Shown here piece by piece: positions 23,710 to 31,951 of a stretch of 64,000 nt of DNA. The DNA comes from Nocardioides sp. YR527 (GTDB taxonomy: Bacteria > Actinomycetota > Actinomycetes > Propionibacteriales > Nocardioidaceae), in NCBI RefSeq assembly GCF_900101045.1, contig NZ_FNFN01000010.1, forward strand, positions 151,588 through 215,587. The letters are read 5' to 3'. Each line of letters opens with the position of its first letter. Position 1 is the stretch's first letter. The notes beneath the pieces were generated by a model. It saw only the letters and a list, made by a program, of their open reading frames with translations, had not been told where the DNA came from and did no database searches. Position numbers and translations under genes: made by a program.

Positions 23710-24594
23710 TCAGGCGTACGGCCGGATGGCGTCGATGATGCGGGACCAGTTCTCGGCGCCGTACCCACGGGAGCGGGCCCAGGTGTAGTGGGCTTGGACG
23801 GCGCGGGGGAGGTCGGTGTCGATGCCGGCGGCCTCGCTGGCCTCGACGAGGTGGTCGGTGGTGGCGCCCATCATGGTGACGGTGCTCAGGTGGCCGGGGT
23901 GGTGGCCGGCCTCGAGCTGGGCGCCGAGGTCCTCGCCGGCGGCGAGCATCGGCGGGATGCCGGCGAGGGTCTGCATGAGCTCGGGCAGAGCAGCAGAGGG
24001 CTTGATGCCGCCCGTCTCCAGCAGCGCCACGGCGTGGAGCAGCGAGGAGAGGGAGGTGAGGAAGATGTCCAGGTTGGCCTGGTACATCAGCTGGGCGAGC
24101 CCGGGGTCCTCACCCAGGTAGCGGACGGACCCGATCCGGGCCAGCGCGTCCTCGTGCCGCGAGAGCACCTCGGCGGGACCGCTGACATAGACGTACGCAT
24201 CGGGGGTGCCGACCATCGGGGCGGGGACCATCACGCCGCCGGTCAGGAAGGTGGCGCCGTGGCCGGTGACCCACTCGCTGCCCTGCCGGGTGCGCTCGGG
24301 GGCCTCGGAGCTGAGGTTGACGACCGTACGTCCGGCGAGCTCGTCGGTGGCGGAGCCGAGCACGTCGTACATCGCCTGGTAGTCGGTCAGGCTGAGCACG
24401 ATCAGGTCGCCGGCGGCGACGGCCTTCGCGGGGGAGTCGGCCAGCTGGGCGCCGGCGGCGACGACGTCGTCGGCGCGCGATGCGGTGCGGTTCCATACGG
24501 TCACCGGATGCCCGGCGGCGAGCAGACTGTGGACCATCGCCTGGCCCATGGGGCCGAGGCCGATGAGGGTGACGGGGGTGCGAGTTGCGTTCAT
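23710..24594 (-). CDS. NAD(P)-dependent imine-reductase-like/6-phosphogluconate dehydrogenase-fold oxidoreductase
   Basis: A 294-residue protein. The Rossmann motif is VTLIGLGPMGQAMVHSLLAA (GxGxMG at about residues 12-17) followed by VWNRTASRAD, where the Arg suggests NADPH preference. GVMVPAPMVGTPDAYVYVSG and the helical C-terminal domain (LMYQANLDIFLTSLSSLLHA) match the imine reductase-like/NADPH_6PGD_C2 group, in which two chains share an active site. The natural substrate is unknown. It is divergent from an HxlR-type regulator over a palindrome, and a partial second copy of its 3' end lies at 21981-22129. Confidence 0.85.
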   Translation of the reverse strand: MNATRTPVTLIGLGPMGQAMVHSLLAAGHPVTVWNRTASRADDVVAAGAQLADSPAKAVAAGDLIVLSLTDYQAMYDVLGSATDELAGRTVVNLSSEAPERTRQGSEWVTGHGATFLTGGVMVPAPMVGTPDAYVYVSGPAEVLSRHEDALARIGSVRYLGEDPGLAQLMYQANLDIFLTSLSSLLHAVALLETGGIKPSAALPELMQTLAGIPPMLAAGEDLGAQLEAGHHPGHLSTVTMMGATTDHLVEASEAAGIDTDLPRAVQAHYTWARSRGYGAENWSRIIDAIRPYA

Positions 24595-24629
24595 GGATTC
24601 ATCCTCACGACTCGCCTACGATTGCGGGA

Positions 24630-24652
24630 GTACCCACTATTTACTGGGGTAC
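24630..24652. promoter_or_regulatory. GTACCC-N11-GGGTAC operator between IRED-like and HxlR genes
   Basis: A perfect 6-bp inverted repeat with 11-bp spacer lies in the 87-bp divergent gap; its AT-rich centre (actatttactg) is unusual for this genome. HxlR-type regulators generally bind such sites to control the neighbouring reductase and themselves. Confidence 0.55.
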
Positions 24653-24681
24653 TTACCAAAAGGTGAGTGAGGAGCGGTCCC

Positions 24682-25065
24682 GTGACGAAGTCGGCCCGAA
24701 GCGGTCCCTACATCTGTGGCATCGACGCCGCGCTCGACGTGGTCAGCGGGAAGTGGAAGGGGCTGATCCTGTGGGAGCTCGACAACTATGGCGTACGCCG
24801 CTTCGCCGAGCTGCGCCGCGGCCTGCCCGGAGTCAGCGAGAAGATGCTGACCCAGCACCTGCGTGAGATGGAGCAGGACGGGCTGGTGCACCGCGAGGTG
24901 TACGCCGAGGTGCCGCCGCGGGTGGAGTACTCGCTGACCGAGCACGGCCGCAGCCTCAACGCCGCGCTCGGGCCGCTCGGCGCCTGGGGCATGGACCGCC
25001 TCGTCCGCGAGCGAACGGAGCTGGTCGAGCACCGCGACGCCGACCTGCTGCCCCGACCCTCCTAG
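24682..25065 (+). CDS. HxlR-family winged-helix transcriptional regulator
   Basis: A 127-residue regulator with the family's hallmark YICGIDAALDVVSGKWKGLI (Cys near residue 12, then the W-K helix), the recognition region RFAELRRGLPGVSEKMLTQHLREME and the wing VPPRVEYSLTEHGRSL. The GTG at 24682 is preferred over the GTG at 24667 because AGGAG (24670-24674) precedes it by seven bases. Members such as HxlR, HypR and QorR sense electrophiles or oxidants through the N-terminal cysteine. The likely target is the divergent imine-reductase-like gene. Confidence 0.92.
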   Translation: MTKSARSGPYICGIDAALDVVSGKWKGLILWELDNYGVRRFAELRRGLPGVSEKMLTQHLREMEQDGLVHREVYAEVPPRVEYSLTEHGRSLNAALGPLGAWGMDRLVRERTELVEHRDADLLPRPS

Positions 25066-25071
25066 CCGGCG

Positions 25072-25923
25072 TCAGGCCGATCGAGCCTCCGACGCGACGG
25101 GCCGGGTGGGCAGCCCCGCGGACGCCAGCAGAGCCAGCTTTTCCGCATCAGGTGAGCCGGCGTCGGGGTGGTAGACGACGAGCATCAGGTCGTCGGTGCC
25201 GCCGATCGACAGCCGCTCCCGGTTGAGGGTGAGCTCGCCGACCAGAGGATGGTCCATGCGGATCGGGGCGCCGGTCTGGGCGCGTACGTCATGGCGTGCC
25301 CAGAGCTGCCGGAACCGGGCGCTGGCCAGGGAGAGCTCGCCGATGAGCTCGATGAACCGTGGGTCGTCGATGTCGGTGCCGACGGCCTGGCGCAGGTTGC
25401 CGACGAAGCACTCGGTCATCGACTCCCACTCCGGGTGGAACGACTGCTGGCCCGGGTCGAGGAACTGGTCGCGCAGCTGGTTGCCGCCCGCGGCCAGCCG
25501 TGGCGAGAGCGCGCGAGCCAGATCGTTGGCGGCCAGGATGTCGAAGTAGCGCCCCTCGATGAACGCGGGCTGCACCATCGAGTCGAGCAGCTTGAGCGCC
25601 CCGGCCGGGACGGTCTCCTTGCGCCGGCGCCGCCGACGACGTGGAGCCTCGGCGACCAGCGACATCATGTGGGCGGTGTGGTCGTCGTCGAGCTGGAGCA
25701 CCCGGGCGATCGCCTCGAGCACCTGCACCGACGGGTTGCGGTCGCGGCCGCGCTCCAGGCGCAGGTAGTAGTCCGCGCTGATCCCGGCCAGCATCGCGAC
25801 CTCCTCGCGGCGCAGCCCGGTGACCCGGCGTACGCCCGAGACCGGGATGCCCGCCGCCTCCGGCGTCACCAGCGCCCGCCTGGCCTGGAGGAACGCGCCC
25901 AGCGGATTCGTCGCCTCGCTCAT
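25072..25923 (-). CDS. Helix-turn-helix regulator with MmyB-like ligand-binding domain
   Basis: A 283-residue regulator. Residues 5-80 are an XRE-type helix-turn-helix (VTGLRREEVAMLAGISADYY, then LERGRDRNPSVQVLEAIARV) and residues 105-270 are the MmyB-like ligand-binding domain (FDILAANDLARALSP and the HPLVGELTLNRERL region). A very basic linker (PRRRRRRRK) joins them. In actinobacteria this class usually sits divergent from one short-chain dehydrogenase or other reductase that it controls, as here (SDR at 26078). Confidence 0.9.
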   Translation of the reverse strand: MSEATNPLGAFLQARRALVTPEAAGIPVSGVRRVTGLRREEVAMLAGISADYYLRLERGRDRNPSVQVLEAIARVLQLDDDHTAHMMSLVAEAPRRRRRRRKETVPAGALKLLDSMVQPAFIEGRYFDILAANDLARALSPRLAAGGNQLRDQFLDPGQQSFHPEWESMTECFVGNLRQAVGTDIDDPRFIELIGELSLASARFRQLWARHDVRAQTGAPIRMDHPLVGELTLNRERLSIGGTDDLMLVVYHPDAGSPDAEKLALLASAGLPTRPVASEARSA

Positions 25924-25972
25924 GTGTGCATCCTCATGTCTCCAGCCTAGGTCGGCGGCGAGCGGGCAGCGG

Positions 25973-25989
25973 GGGTCCTGTCAGGACCC
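25973..25989. promoter_or_regulatory. GGGTCCTG-T-CAGGACCC operator upstream of SDR gene
   Basis: A perfect palindrome with 8-bp arms lies in the gap between the divergent MmyB-type regulator and the SDR gene. It is followed by GTGCCTAGCGT (26024-26034), a likely -10 region that recurs exactly at 57421-57431 before an aldo/keto reductase. It is the probable binding site of the regulator at 25072. Confidence 0.55.
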
Positions 25990-26077
25990 GGTCTGACCAG
26001 GGCTCTGGGTGGTCGGCGCGAGCGTGCCTAGCGTCGGAGACGGCCCGACCGGGCCACCTACCGAGAAGGAAACAGAG

Positions 26078-26773
26078 ATGACCGTCGCACTCATCACCGG
26101 CGCCAACAAGGGCATCGGCTTCGAGACCGCCCGCCAGCTCGTCGAGGCCGGCTATGACGTCTACGTCGGAGCCCGAGACGTCGAACGAGGGGAGAAGGCT
26201 GCCGCCGAGCTCGGCGCCCGCTTCGTACAGCTCGACGTCACCGACGACGTGTCGGTCACCGCCGCGCTGGCCACCATCGAGGCCGCCGAGGGCCGCCTCG
26301 ACGTACTCGTGAACAACGCCGGCGTCCTCGTCGCCGACCCGCTCGACGGCCCGACCGCGCTGCGGGTCTTCGACATCAACGCGGTCGGGATCCTCCGCGT
26401 CACCGAGGCCGCGCTGCCGCTGCTGCGCCGCTCGGAGAACCCGCGGGTGGTCAACGTGTCCAGCAGCATGGGCTCGTTCTGGGCCAACACCACGCCGGGC
26501 CGGGTCGAGCAGGGCATGTTCCTGCCGCTGTACGCCGCGTCCAAGGCCGCCGCGACCATGCTGACCGTGCAGTACGCCAAGGCGAACCCCGACATCAGGT
26601 TCAATGCCGTCGAGCCCGGCCCCACGGCCACCGACATGACCGCCGGCTTCGGCATCGACGACATCGCCGCGTCGCCCGCGGAGAGCGCGAAGACCGTCGT
26701 ACGCCTCGCCACCCTGGGTGCCGACGGACCCACCGGGACGCTCCAGGACAAGGACGGCGAACTCGCGTGGTAG
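26078..26773 (+). CDS. Short-chain dehydrogenase/reductase (SDR)
   Basis: A 231-residue classical SDR: cofactor motif ITGANKGIGFETA (TGxxxGIG), the NNAG loop in DVLVNNAGVLVADP, catalytic Ser in VVNVSSSMGSFW, and YAASKAAATM (YxxxK). GARDVERGEKAA after strand 2 suggests NADP(H). The substrate cannot be deduced; many such enzymes reduce carbonyls. The ATG at 26078 has GAGAAGGAAA upstream. It is divergent from the MmyB-type regulator that likely represses it. Confidence 0.9.
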   Translation: MTVALITGANKGIGFETARQLVEAGYDVYVGARDVERGEKAAAELGARFVQLDVTDDVSVTAALATIEAAEGRLDVLVNNAGVLVADPLDGPTALRVFDINAVGILRVTEAALPLLRRSENPRVVNVSSSMGSFWANTTPGRVEQGMFLPLYAASKAAATMLTVQYAKANPDIRFNAVEPGPTATDMTAGFGIDDIAASPAESAKTVVRLATLGADGPTGTLQDKDGELAW

Positions 26774-26843
26774 TGGTCACATCCGGCGGTTATCGGCCGT
26801 TCGCGATTTGGGCGGGGAAGCGAGGGCTTGTGAACCTGAGGTA

Positions 26844-28313
26844 ATGAGTCAAGTCAAAAGTGAGGCCACCGCCGGCGATGCCGGCGAGCGGTCTTTCCTG
26901 GGGCAGCCACGCGTCCTGGCCAACCTGTTCGGCGTCGAGCTGTGGGAGCGGTTCAGCTTCTACGGCATGCAGGGCATCCTGGCGATCTACCTCTACTACT
27001 CCGCGGCCGAGGGCGGCCTCGGGATCAGTGAGCCGGTCGCGCTCGGGATCGTCGGTGCGTACGGCGGTGCGGTCTACCTCTCGACCATCATCGCGGCCTG
27101 GATCGCCGACCGCCTGCTCGGCGCGGAGCGTACGCTCTTCGCCTCTGCCTGGCTGGTCGTCTTCGGCCACCTCGGGCTCGCCCTCATCCCGGGGATCGCC
27201 GGGGTCGGGGTCGGGCTGGTGCTGATCGCGCTCGGCTCGGGCGGCGTGAAGGCGAACGCCTCCTCCCTGGTCGGCACCCTGTACGCCGCCGACGACGAGC
27301 GCCGCGACGCCGGGTTCTCCCTCTTCTACCTGGGCATCAACCTGGGCGCCCTGGTCGGTCCGCTGCTGACCGGGCTGCTGCAGAAGCAGTGGGGCTTCCA
27401 CGTCGGCTTCGGGCTGGCCGCGATCGGCATGATCCTCGGTCTGGTGCAGTACGCCCTGGGCCGCAGCGCGCTTCCCGACGAGAGCCGCGTCGTCCCCAAC
27501 CCGCTTCCCGCCGCCGAGCGCGGCCGTTGGATCGCCATCGCCGTCGCCGCCGTGGCGGCGATCGTGGTGCTCTGCCTGACCGGTGTCATCACCGCGCCCC
27601 GTCTGGCCAACATCGTGATCGGCATCAGCGCGGTCGCCGCGGTCGCGCTCTTCGCCGTCATCCTGCTGAGCAGCCAGGTCACCGCCATCGAGCGGAGCCG
27701 GGTGTGGGCGATGGTGCCTTTGTTCGTCGCCTCCGCGGTCTTCTGGTCGCTGTACCAGCAGCAGTTCACCGTGATGGTGGTCTACTCCGACCAGCGCCTG
27801 GACCGCGACATCCTCGGCTGGGAGATGCCGGTCTCCTGGGTCAACTCGATCAACCCGGTCTTCATCATCCTGCTCTCCGGGGTCTTCGCGGCTCTGTGGA
27901 CCAAGCTCGGCTCCCGTCAGCCGTCGACGCCGGTGAAGTTCGCGATCGGCACGATCCTGATGGGCATCGCGTTCTGGGTGTTCCTGCTGATGCCGAGCGG
28001 TGAGCACACGGTGCCGCTGATCGGCCTCGCGTTCATCCTGCTGCTCTTCACCCTCGCCGAGCTGCTGCTCTCCCCGGTCGGTCTCTCGCTGGCCACCAAG
28101 CTCGCCCCCGAGCGCTTCCGCACCCAGATGATGGCGCTCTTCTTCCTCTCCGTCGCCCTCGGCACCGCGATGTCCGGTCGCCTCGCCGAGTTCTACGACG
28201 TCAGCGACGACAGCGGCTTCTTCTGGTGGGTCGGGCTCGCCTCCGTCGTGGTCGGCGTCCTGCTGCTCATCGGCAACCGGCCCATCCGGCGGCTGATGGC
28301 CGGCGTGCACTGA
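26844..28313 (+). CDS. POT/PTR-family proton-coupled peptide transporter
   Basis: A 489-residue integral membrane protein. The proton-coupling motif is VELWERFSFYGMQGILAIYL (ExxERFxYY-type) in helix 1, and the second signature is FSLFYLGINLGALVGPLLTG (FYxxINxG) in helix 5. About 14 hydrophobic segments can be counted. It imports di- and tripeptides with protons (DtpT/YdgR group). The ATG at 26844 follows TGAGGTA and a polar N-terminus; upstream in-frame sequence overlaps the SDR gene and looks non-coding. Confidence 0.93.
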   Translation: MSQVKSEATAGDAGERSFLGQPRVLANLFGVELWERFSFYGMQGILAIYLYYSAAEGGLGISEPVALGIVGAYGGAVYLSTIIAAWIADRLLGAERTLFASAWLVVFGHLGLALIPGIAGVGVGLVLIALGSGGVKANASSLVGTLYAADDERRDAGFSLFYLGINLGALVGPLLTGLLQKQWGFHVGFGLAAIGMILGLVQYALGRSALPDESRVVPNPLPAAERGRWIAIAVAAVAAIVVLCLTGVITAPRLANIVIGISAVAAVALFAVILLSSQVTAIERSRVWAMVPLFVASAVFWSLYQQQFTVMVVYSDQRLDRDILGWEMPVSWVNSINPVFIILLSGVFAALWTKLGSRQPSTPVKFAIGTILMGIAFWVFLLMPSGEHTVPLIGLAFILLLFTLAELLLSPVGLSLATKLAPERFRTQMMALFFLSVALGTAMSGRLAEFYDVSDDSGFFWWVGLASVVVGVLLLIGNRPIRRLMAGVH

Positions 28314-28418
28314 TCCCAATCGCCTGCGCCGCCGGCCGCTGGACTGCCCCGAGATCTGCGGGGTCGATATCCGCGGCCGGCATGCGGCGATGGGCGTTGG
28401 GTGGCAGGCTGCTTCCTT

Positions 28419-29087
28419 ATGGCGCGTTGGTGGCGGAGACCAGAGGCATCGACGAACGGAGATGCGGACTGGGAACGGGTGTCCACGGAGGTGCGCGCGT
28501 CGCGGGAACGCCGTCTTTCCGCGCTTGAAGGACAGGAGCCTCTTGTCGATGAGCTCACGGCTGTTCTCTTCGAAGCAGATCCGATCGGTCTCAACTTCGA
28601 GACCAACACCGACGAGTACGCCGCGGAGGCGCAGACCATTGCCCTACGGCTTCCAGAGGTCGATGATCTCGACCAGCTCCGTGAGGTGATCCACCAAGAG
28701 TTCGTGCACTGGTTCGACGCGGACTTGGCAGGGAGCCCCTCCAAGTACGCGGCGCTCGCTCAGAGGGTCCTGGCCGTCTGGCATCGACACCATCCGCTCA
28801 ACGTTCCGCCCACAATCCGCGTGATGTCCGAATACGACTGTTGGCCGACATGGGATGACGAGACAGGGCGGAACGTCGATCCTGGCTCGCTCCCGATCAC
28901 GAGGCAGTGCGTTCAGCAGCTGAACGCGTGGGCTGCCCGATACGACGCAAGCCTGAACAGGAGCGATCCGTCGCGTTCCAAGATGTCCGATCCGCAAGGT
29001 TTCGCAGCCGACGGCAGGTTATTGGCCGATCGCCTCGCCCGAGAGCTTCAAGGGATCAGCCGCATTCGCTATCGCGGTATTGATTAA
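28419..29087 (+). CDS. Hypothetical immunity-like protein, two small domains
   Basis: A 222-residue soluble protein. The first part has LFEADPIGLNFETNTDEYAA, a motif (DPxGI...N.DEY..EA) of short bacterial proteins found with toxin/immunity loci. The second part has YDCWPTWDDETGRNVDPGSL, then LNAWAARYDASLN, similar to another immunity-like module (LP.S..L..L..W...YD). The pairing in one chain suggests a fusion. No partner toxin is next to it. The ATG at 28419 begins MARWWRRPE; an upstream start at 28401 is possible. It converges with the next gene (4-bp overlap). Confidence 0.55.
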   Translation: MARWWRRPEASTNGDADWERVSTEVRASRERRLSALEGQEPLVDELTAVLFEADPIGLNFETNTDEYAAEAQTIALRLPEVDDLDQLREVIHQEFVHWFDADLAGSPSKYAALAQRVLAVWHRHHPLNVPPTIRVMSEYDCWPTWDDETGRNVDPGSLPITRQCVQQLNAWAARYDASLNRSDPSRSKMSDPQGFAADGRLLADRLARELQGISRIRYRGID

Positions 29088-29869
29088 GTCTCAAGGTCAA
29101 CGTGTCGAGAAGGCCAGGTTGTCGACTCGAGCGTTGGGTGCTGTTCGACCATCTCAACGAGTTCTCGGCGGCCGCTGATCCTGGTCGCCTGAAGGTCGTA
29201 GTCCGTCCAGACGAACCACGAACGATCCGGGGCCCAGAGGTTCGTTGGAGTGAACTCGTAGTCGCCGCCGTACACACTGAGCAAAGAAGGGATCTCGTCG
29301 ATCCGGGCCTGCCAGATGTGCACGTCGTCGAAGTCACTCGCCGGCAGTGCTGCATAGAACGCGAAGCACCAAGGTTCGGGGGTGGGGCTGGGTGCATCGG
29401 TGAGGATCTCTATCAGGGCGTGGAGTGCGTTCTCGTCCAGCGACCCTTCCGGCGGGGGCTCGATAGCAGCGGGCCAACTTCCAGCGGGGAACCATCGGAA
29501 GCATGGCGGGAACATGCGGTTCGGGACGAGTTCTGGGAATCGGGAGAGGTAAGACGACCACGTCAGCCGCTGCCAAGGGCGTGCCGGCTTTGTGCTGAAA
29601 CCGAGCGGCGTGCCAGTCGACGTGGTGACCTCATCCAGGTCGATGCCCCCGACGACGTCCGGTGTCGCCTCGCCATCGTCAAGGGCTCGTCGACGTACGT
29701 CGTCGTGAGTGCCGAGTCCGTGCAGATCGGGATTCTCGTACATCGAATGTAGGAGCCAGGTCTCGGCTTCCCAGCCGGCGGGAGAATAGCCCGTCGTGCG
29801 CTCGTCTTCCGGCTGAGCCGCGAGCCACTCCAGTTGAACGGCGGCCTCTGGCTGCGTCAACCGTCTCAT
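29084..29869 (-). CDS. Hypothetical protein, immunity-like
   Basis: A 261-residue soluble protein ending in the motif LWAPDRSWFVWTDYDLQATR, then ELVEMVEQHPTLE, which recurs in an uncharacterised family often found in polymorphic-toxin immunity clusters. The central region has a run of aromatic and acidic residues (MFPPCFRWFPAGSWPAA). No membrane or catalytic motif seen. Its ATG overlaps the stop of the upstream minus-strand gene (29866-29869), so both are in one operon. Confidence 0.55.
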   Translation of the reverse strand: MRRLTQPEAAVQLEWLAAQPEDERTTGYSPAGWEAETWLLHSMYENPDLHGLGTHDDVRRRALDDGEATPDVVGGIDLDEVTTSTGTPLGFSTKPARPWQRLTWSSYLSRFPELVPNRMFPPCFRWFPAGSWPAAIEPPPEGSLDENALHALIEILTDAPSPTPEPWCFAFYAALPASDFDDVHIWQARIDEIPSLLSVYGGDYEFTPTNLWAPDRSWFVWTDYDLQATRISGRRELVEMVEQHPTLESTTWPSRHVDLET

Positions 29870-30360
29870 GGGTTGACCGCCGAGTCCTCGGCGAGCATTG
29901 TCACCTTGTCCATCACCGGGTCATAGCCAAGAACCGGATGCTCTTTGCTACCTCCCTCGTTCGTCATCAGAACCGGTTTCCCGACGCCGTGCCAGATTTC
30001 GCGGAGGAACAAACAGAGGGTGTCGACGCCCTCCTGGCCCTGGAGTTCGCGGAGGTCGACGTCGAAGTCGATCTCGTGCTCAGACGTGAACCGGAAGATC
30101 GCAAGCACACCGGAGACAGGCCAGACCCTTAGATGGGCCGTCGCTAAGTCGGTTGGCCGCGCTAGCACCGTCTTGGCACTGGGTAACGGCAGTTCCGTCT
30201 CCCCCTGCTCATACCTCCACGTCCAACCGCTTGTGGTCACCAGGTTCAAGAGGTTCTGCCAGTCATCGACAGTCGTGTCAGGCACGAAGAGATCCGGGAG
30301 GGATCCCATCAGTTCCGGGTCAAAGAAGTCCCTGACCTCTTCCCAGCGAAGATCTGGCAT
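29866..30360 (-). CDS. Hypothetical protein, immunity-like
   Basis: A 164-residue protein, first gene of a two-gene operon. Sequence features include VRDFFDPELMGSLPDLFVPD and IFRFTSEHEIDFDVDLREL, with a C-terminal HPVLGYDPVMDKV. The composition resembles SUKH-like or similar small immunity proteins but no family can be named. The ATG at 30360 (MPDLRWEE) is preferred; a start 36 bases upstream would add a hydrophobic stretch with no parallels. Confidence 0.55.
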   Translation of the reverse strand: MPDLRWEEVRDFFDPELMGSLPDLFVPDTTVDDWQNLLNLVTTSGWTWRYEQGETELPLPSAKTVLARPTDLATAHLRVWPVSGVLAIFRFTSEHEIDFDVDLRELQGQEGVDTLCLFLREIWHGVGKPVLMTNEGGSKEHPVLGYDPVMDKVTMLAEDSAVNP

Positions 30361-30471
30361 AAGCAGAATGATGCTTCGAGCAGGCGGCGAGAACAACGCG
30401 GTTGTGTTGGCAAGGATGTCGTCGATCTCGCCGACGAATTGAAGCCCTCGCCGTACGCCCCCGAAGGCTGC

Positions 30472-30501
30472 CCCGGGCGAACGAAAATTCGTCCGCCCGG
30501 G
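30472..30501 (-). terminator. Terminator hairpin downstream of the LPXTG gene
   Basis: CCCGGGCGAACGAA and TTCGTCCGCCCGGG form 14-bp arms with one mismatch and an AA loop. It lies just after the 3' end of the minus-strand surface-protein gene (30587). Confidence 0.65.
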
Positions 30502-30586
30502 ACATCGACCGCGCGGCCGTGAGGCTGCTCACCACCACAGGTTGTCCCGCCCCCAGCACGGAGTCACGCCCGCCTGGGAGTGTGGG

Positions 30587-31951
30587 TCAGGCGTTCTTCC
30601 GGCGGCGGGCGAGGAAGGTCATGATGCCTCCGGTGCCGGCGAGCAGCCCGCCGACGGCGAGGAGCGCTCCGTTCGGACCGCCCGTGTTCGGCAGGTTCCC
30701 AGCCAGACCGGCATCGATCCGGTTCGGGACCTCGGAGTCGACCTTGGTGCTGGCGTCCTTGACGACCGCCGCGCACTTCTCCGACGTGTTGGTCTCGGTC
30801 TCGTAGACAGCCGGGATGACGACCGTGACCGAAGAGGCGGGCGAGTCCTCGACGGTGACGTCCGATGCCGGGCTGTCCTCCACAGTGCGGGTGTCGACCA
30901 GGTCCCAACCCTCAGGCGCGTCGGCGGTCCAGGATGCGTCGGCCAGATTCATGGTCGGCTCACCGTCTTCGACGAAGTAGAGGGTGACGTCGGGGTCGGC
31001 GTAGGCCTCGTTCTTGATGACGGTCTGCTGGTACTGCTCGCCGATCTGGGACAGGTTCAGCGGGTTGTCCTCGCCGTCCTGACCATCCTCATCGGCCGGG
31101 GTGCCCGACGTCGTGGTCCAGGCGGTGAAGTGGTCCCACTGCCACGAGCCGAAGACGGCGGGAGTGGCCTCTTCGACCACGATGGTCTCGGTCCAGGCCT
31201 CTTTGTCGACGATGGTCTCGGTCCAGGCCTCCTTGTCGACGACGGTCTCGGTCCAGGCCTCCTTGTCCACGACGGTCTCGGTCCAGGCCTCCTTGTCCAC
31301 GACCGTCTCGTCCCACGCCTCCTTGTCCACGACGGTGACGGTCTCGGTCAGGTCGCCCGCGGCGAAGCGGACCCAGCCCTTGTCGCCGTGCTCGTCCTCA
31401 CCGTTCCAGTCCGGCGAGTTCAGGTAGCGGACCTTGCCGGTCGTCTTCTGCCTGTAGGCGTAGCCACCGTCCTTGACGCGAGTCTCCTCATGGGTGACCG
31501 CCTCGTGGTGGACGACGTGCGTCTCGGCCGGGTGCTCGACCGTGTGGGCCTCGGCCGGGTGCTCGACGGTGTGGGTCTCGGCCGGGTGCTCGACCGTGTG
31601 GGTCTCGGCCGGGTGCTCGATGGTGTCGGTCACCGCGTCGGTGCCGGGCGTGTAGGTCCGGGTGTAGACCGAGTTGCGGAACTGGTCCTCGTTGACAGCC
31701 TCGTGGCCCTCACCCCTGACCACCTTCGAGAAGCGGGACTCCTCGTGGGACAGCGCGTCGGTGTGCTCCACGTGCGTGACCGCAGGCGTGACCTCGGTGG
31801 TCGTCTTCTCGTCGGCGACCTTGACCTGAGAGGTCACGGTGGTCGTCGTGCAGTCCTGCGCGGCCTGAGCCCCAGGGGCTGCCACGACCGTGGCGACCCC
31901 GGCAACGGCGACCGCCGCGAGGCCGATCTTGGTGGAGCTGTGCATGTTCAT
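30587..31951 (-). CDS. LPXTG-anchored cell-wall protein with EHPAETHTV and VVDKEAWTET repeats
   Basis: A 454-residue surface protein. It has a signal peptide (residues 1-30, LAAVAVAGVATVVAAPGAQA) and a C-terminal sorting signal LPNTG (LPNTGGPNGALLAVGGLLAG) followed by a hydrophobic helix and RRRKNA, so a sortase should link it to peptidoglycan. Residues 112-147 are four 9-residue units (EHPAETHTV) and residues 207-256 are five 10-residue units (VVDKEAWTET). A short DSPAS pair occurs near the C-terminus. The repeats are rich in His, Glu and Trp; a structural or metal-binding role is possible but unproven. No sortase gene is adjacent. Confidence 0.88.
   Translation of the reverse strand: MNMHSSTKIGLAAVAVAGVATVVAAPGAQAAQDCTTTTVTSQVKVADEKTTTEVTPAVTHVEHTDALSHEESRFSKVVRGEGHEAVNEDQFRNSVYTRTYTPGTDAVTDTIEHPAETHTVEHPAETHTVEHPAEAHTVEHPAETHVVHHEAVTHEETRVKDGGYAYRQKTTGKVRYLNSPDWNGEDEHGDKGWVRFAAGDLTETVTVVDKEAWDETVVDKEAWTETVVDKEAWTETVVDKEAWTETIVDKEAWTETIVVEEATPAVFGSWQWDHFTAWTTTSGTPADEDGQDGEDNPLNLSQIGEQYQQTVIKNEAYADPDVTLYFVEDGEPTMNLADASWTADAPEGWDLVDTRTVEDSPASDVTVEDSPASSVTVVIPAVYETETNTSEKCAAVVKDASTKVDSEVPNRIDAGLAGNLPNTGGPNGALLAVGGLLAGTGGIMTFLARRRKNA
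31184..31333 (-). repeat. Five 30-bp coding repeats (VVDKEAWTET)
   Basis: Five in-frame units of ten codons with few base differences inside the LPXTG gene (residues 207-256). The near-identical DNA implies recent expansion or gene conversion and probable copy-number variation. Confidence 0.9.
31511..31618 (-). repeat. Four 27-bp coding repeats (EHPAETHTV)
   Basis: Four in-frame units of nine codons inside the LPXTG gene (residues 112-147), one variant (EHPAEAHTV) and a last degenerate copy (EHPAETHVV). His and Glu alternate, giving a highly charged extended segment. Confidence 0.88.

Noticed and set aside
26790..28319. Antisense open frame of about 509 codons on the minus strand over the POT transporter
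   Set aside because: Very acidic/Gln-His-rich protein with no family resemblance; the plus-strand transporter has ExxERF and other motifs.
31184..31618. Regular 27-30 bp repeats considered as a CRISPR array
   Set aside because: The units are adjacent without unique spacers and translate in frame within the LPXTG gene; no cas genes are nearby.
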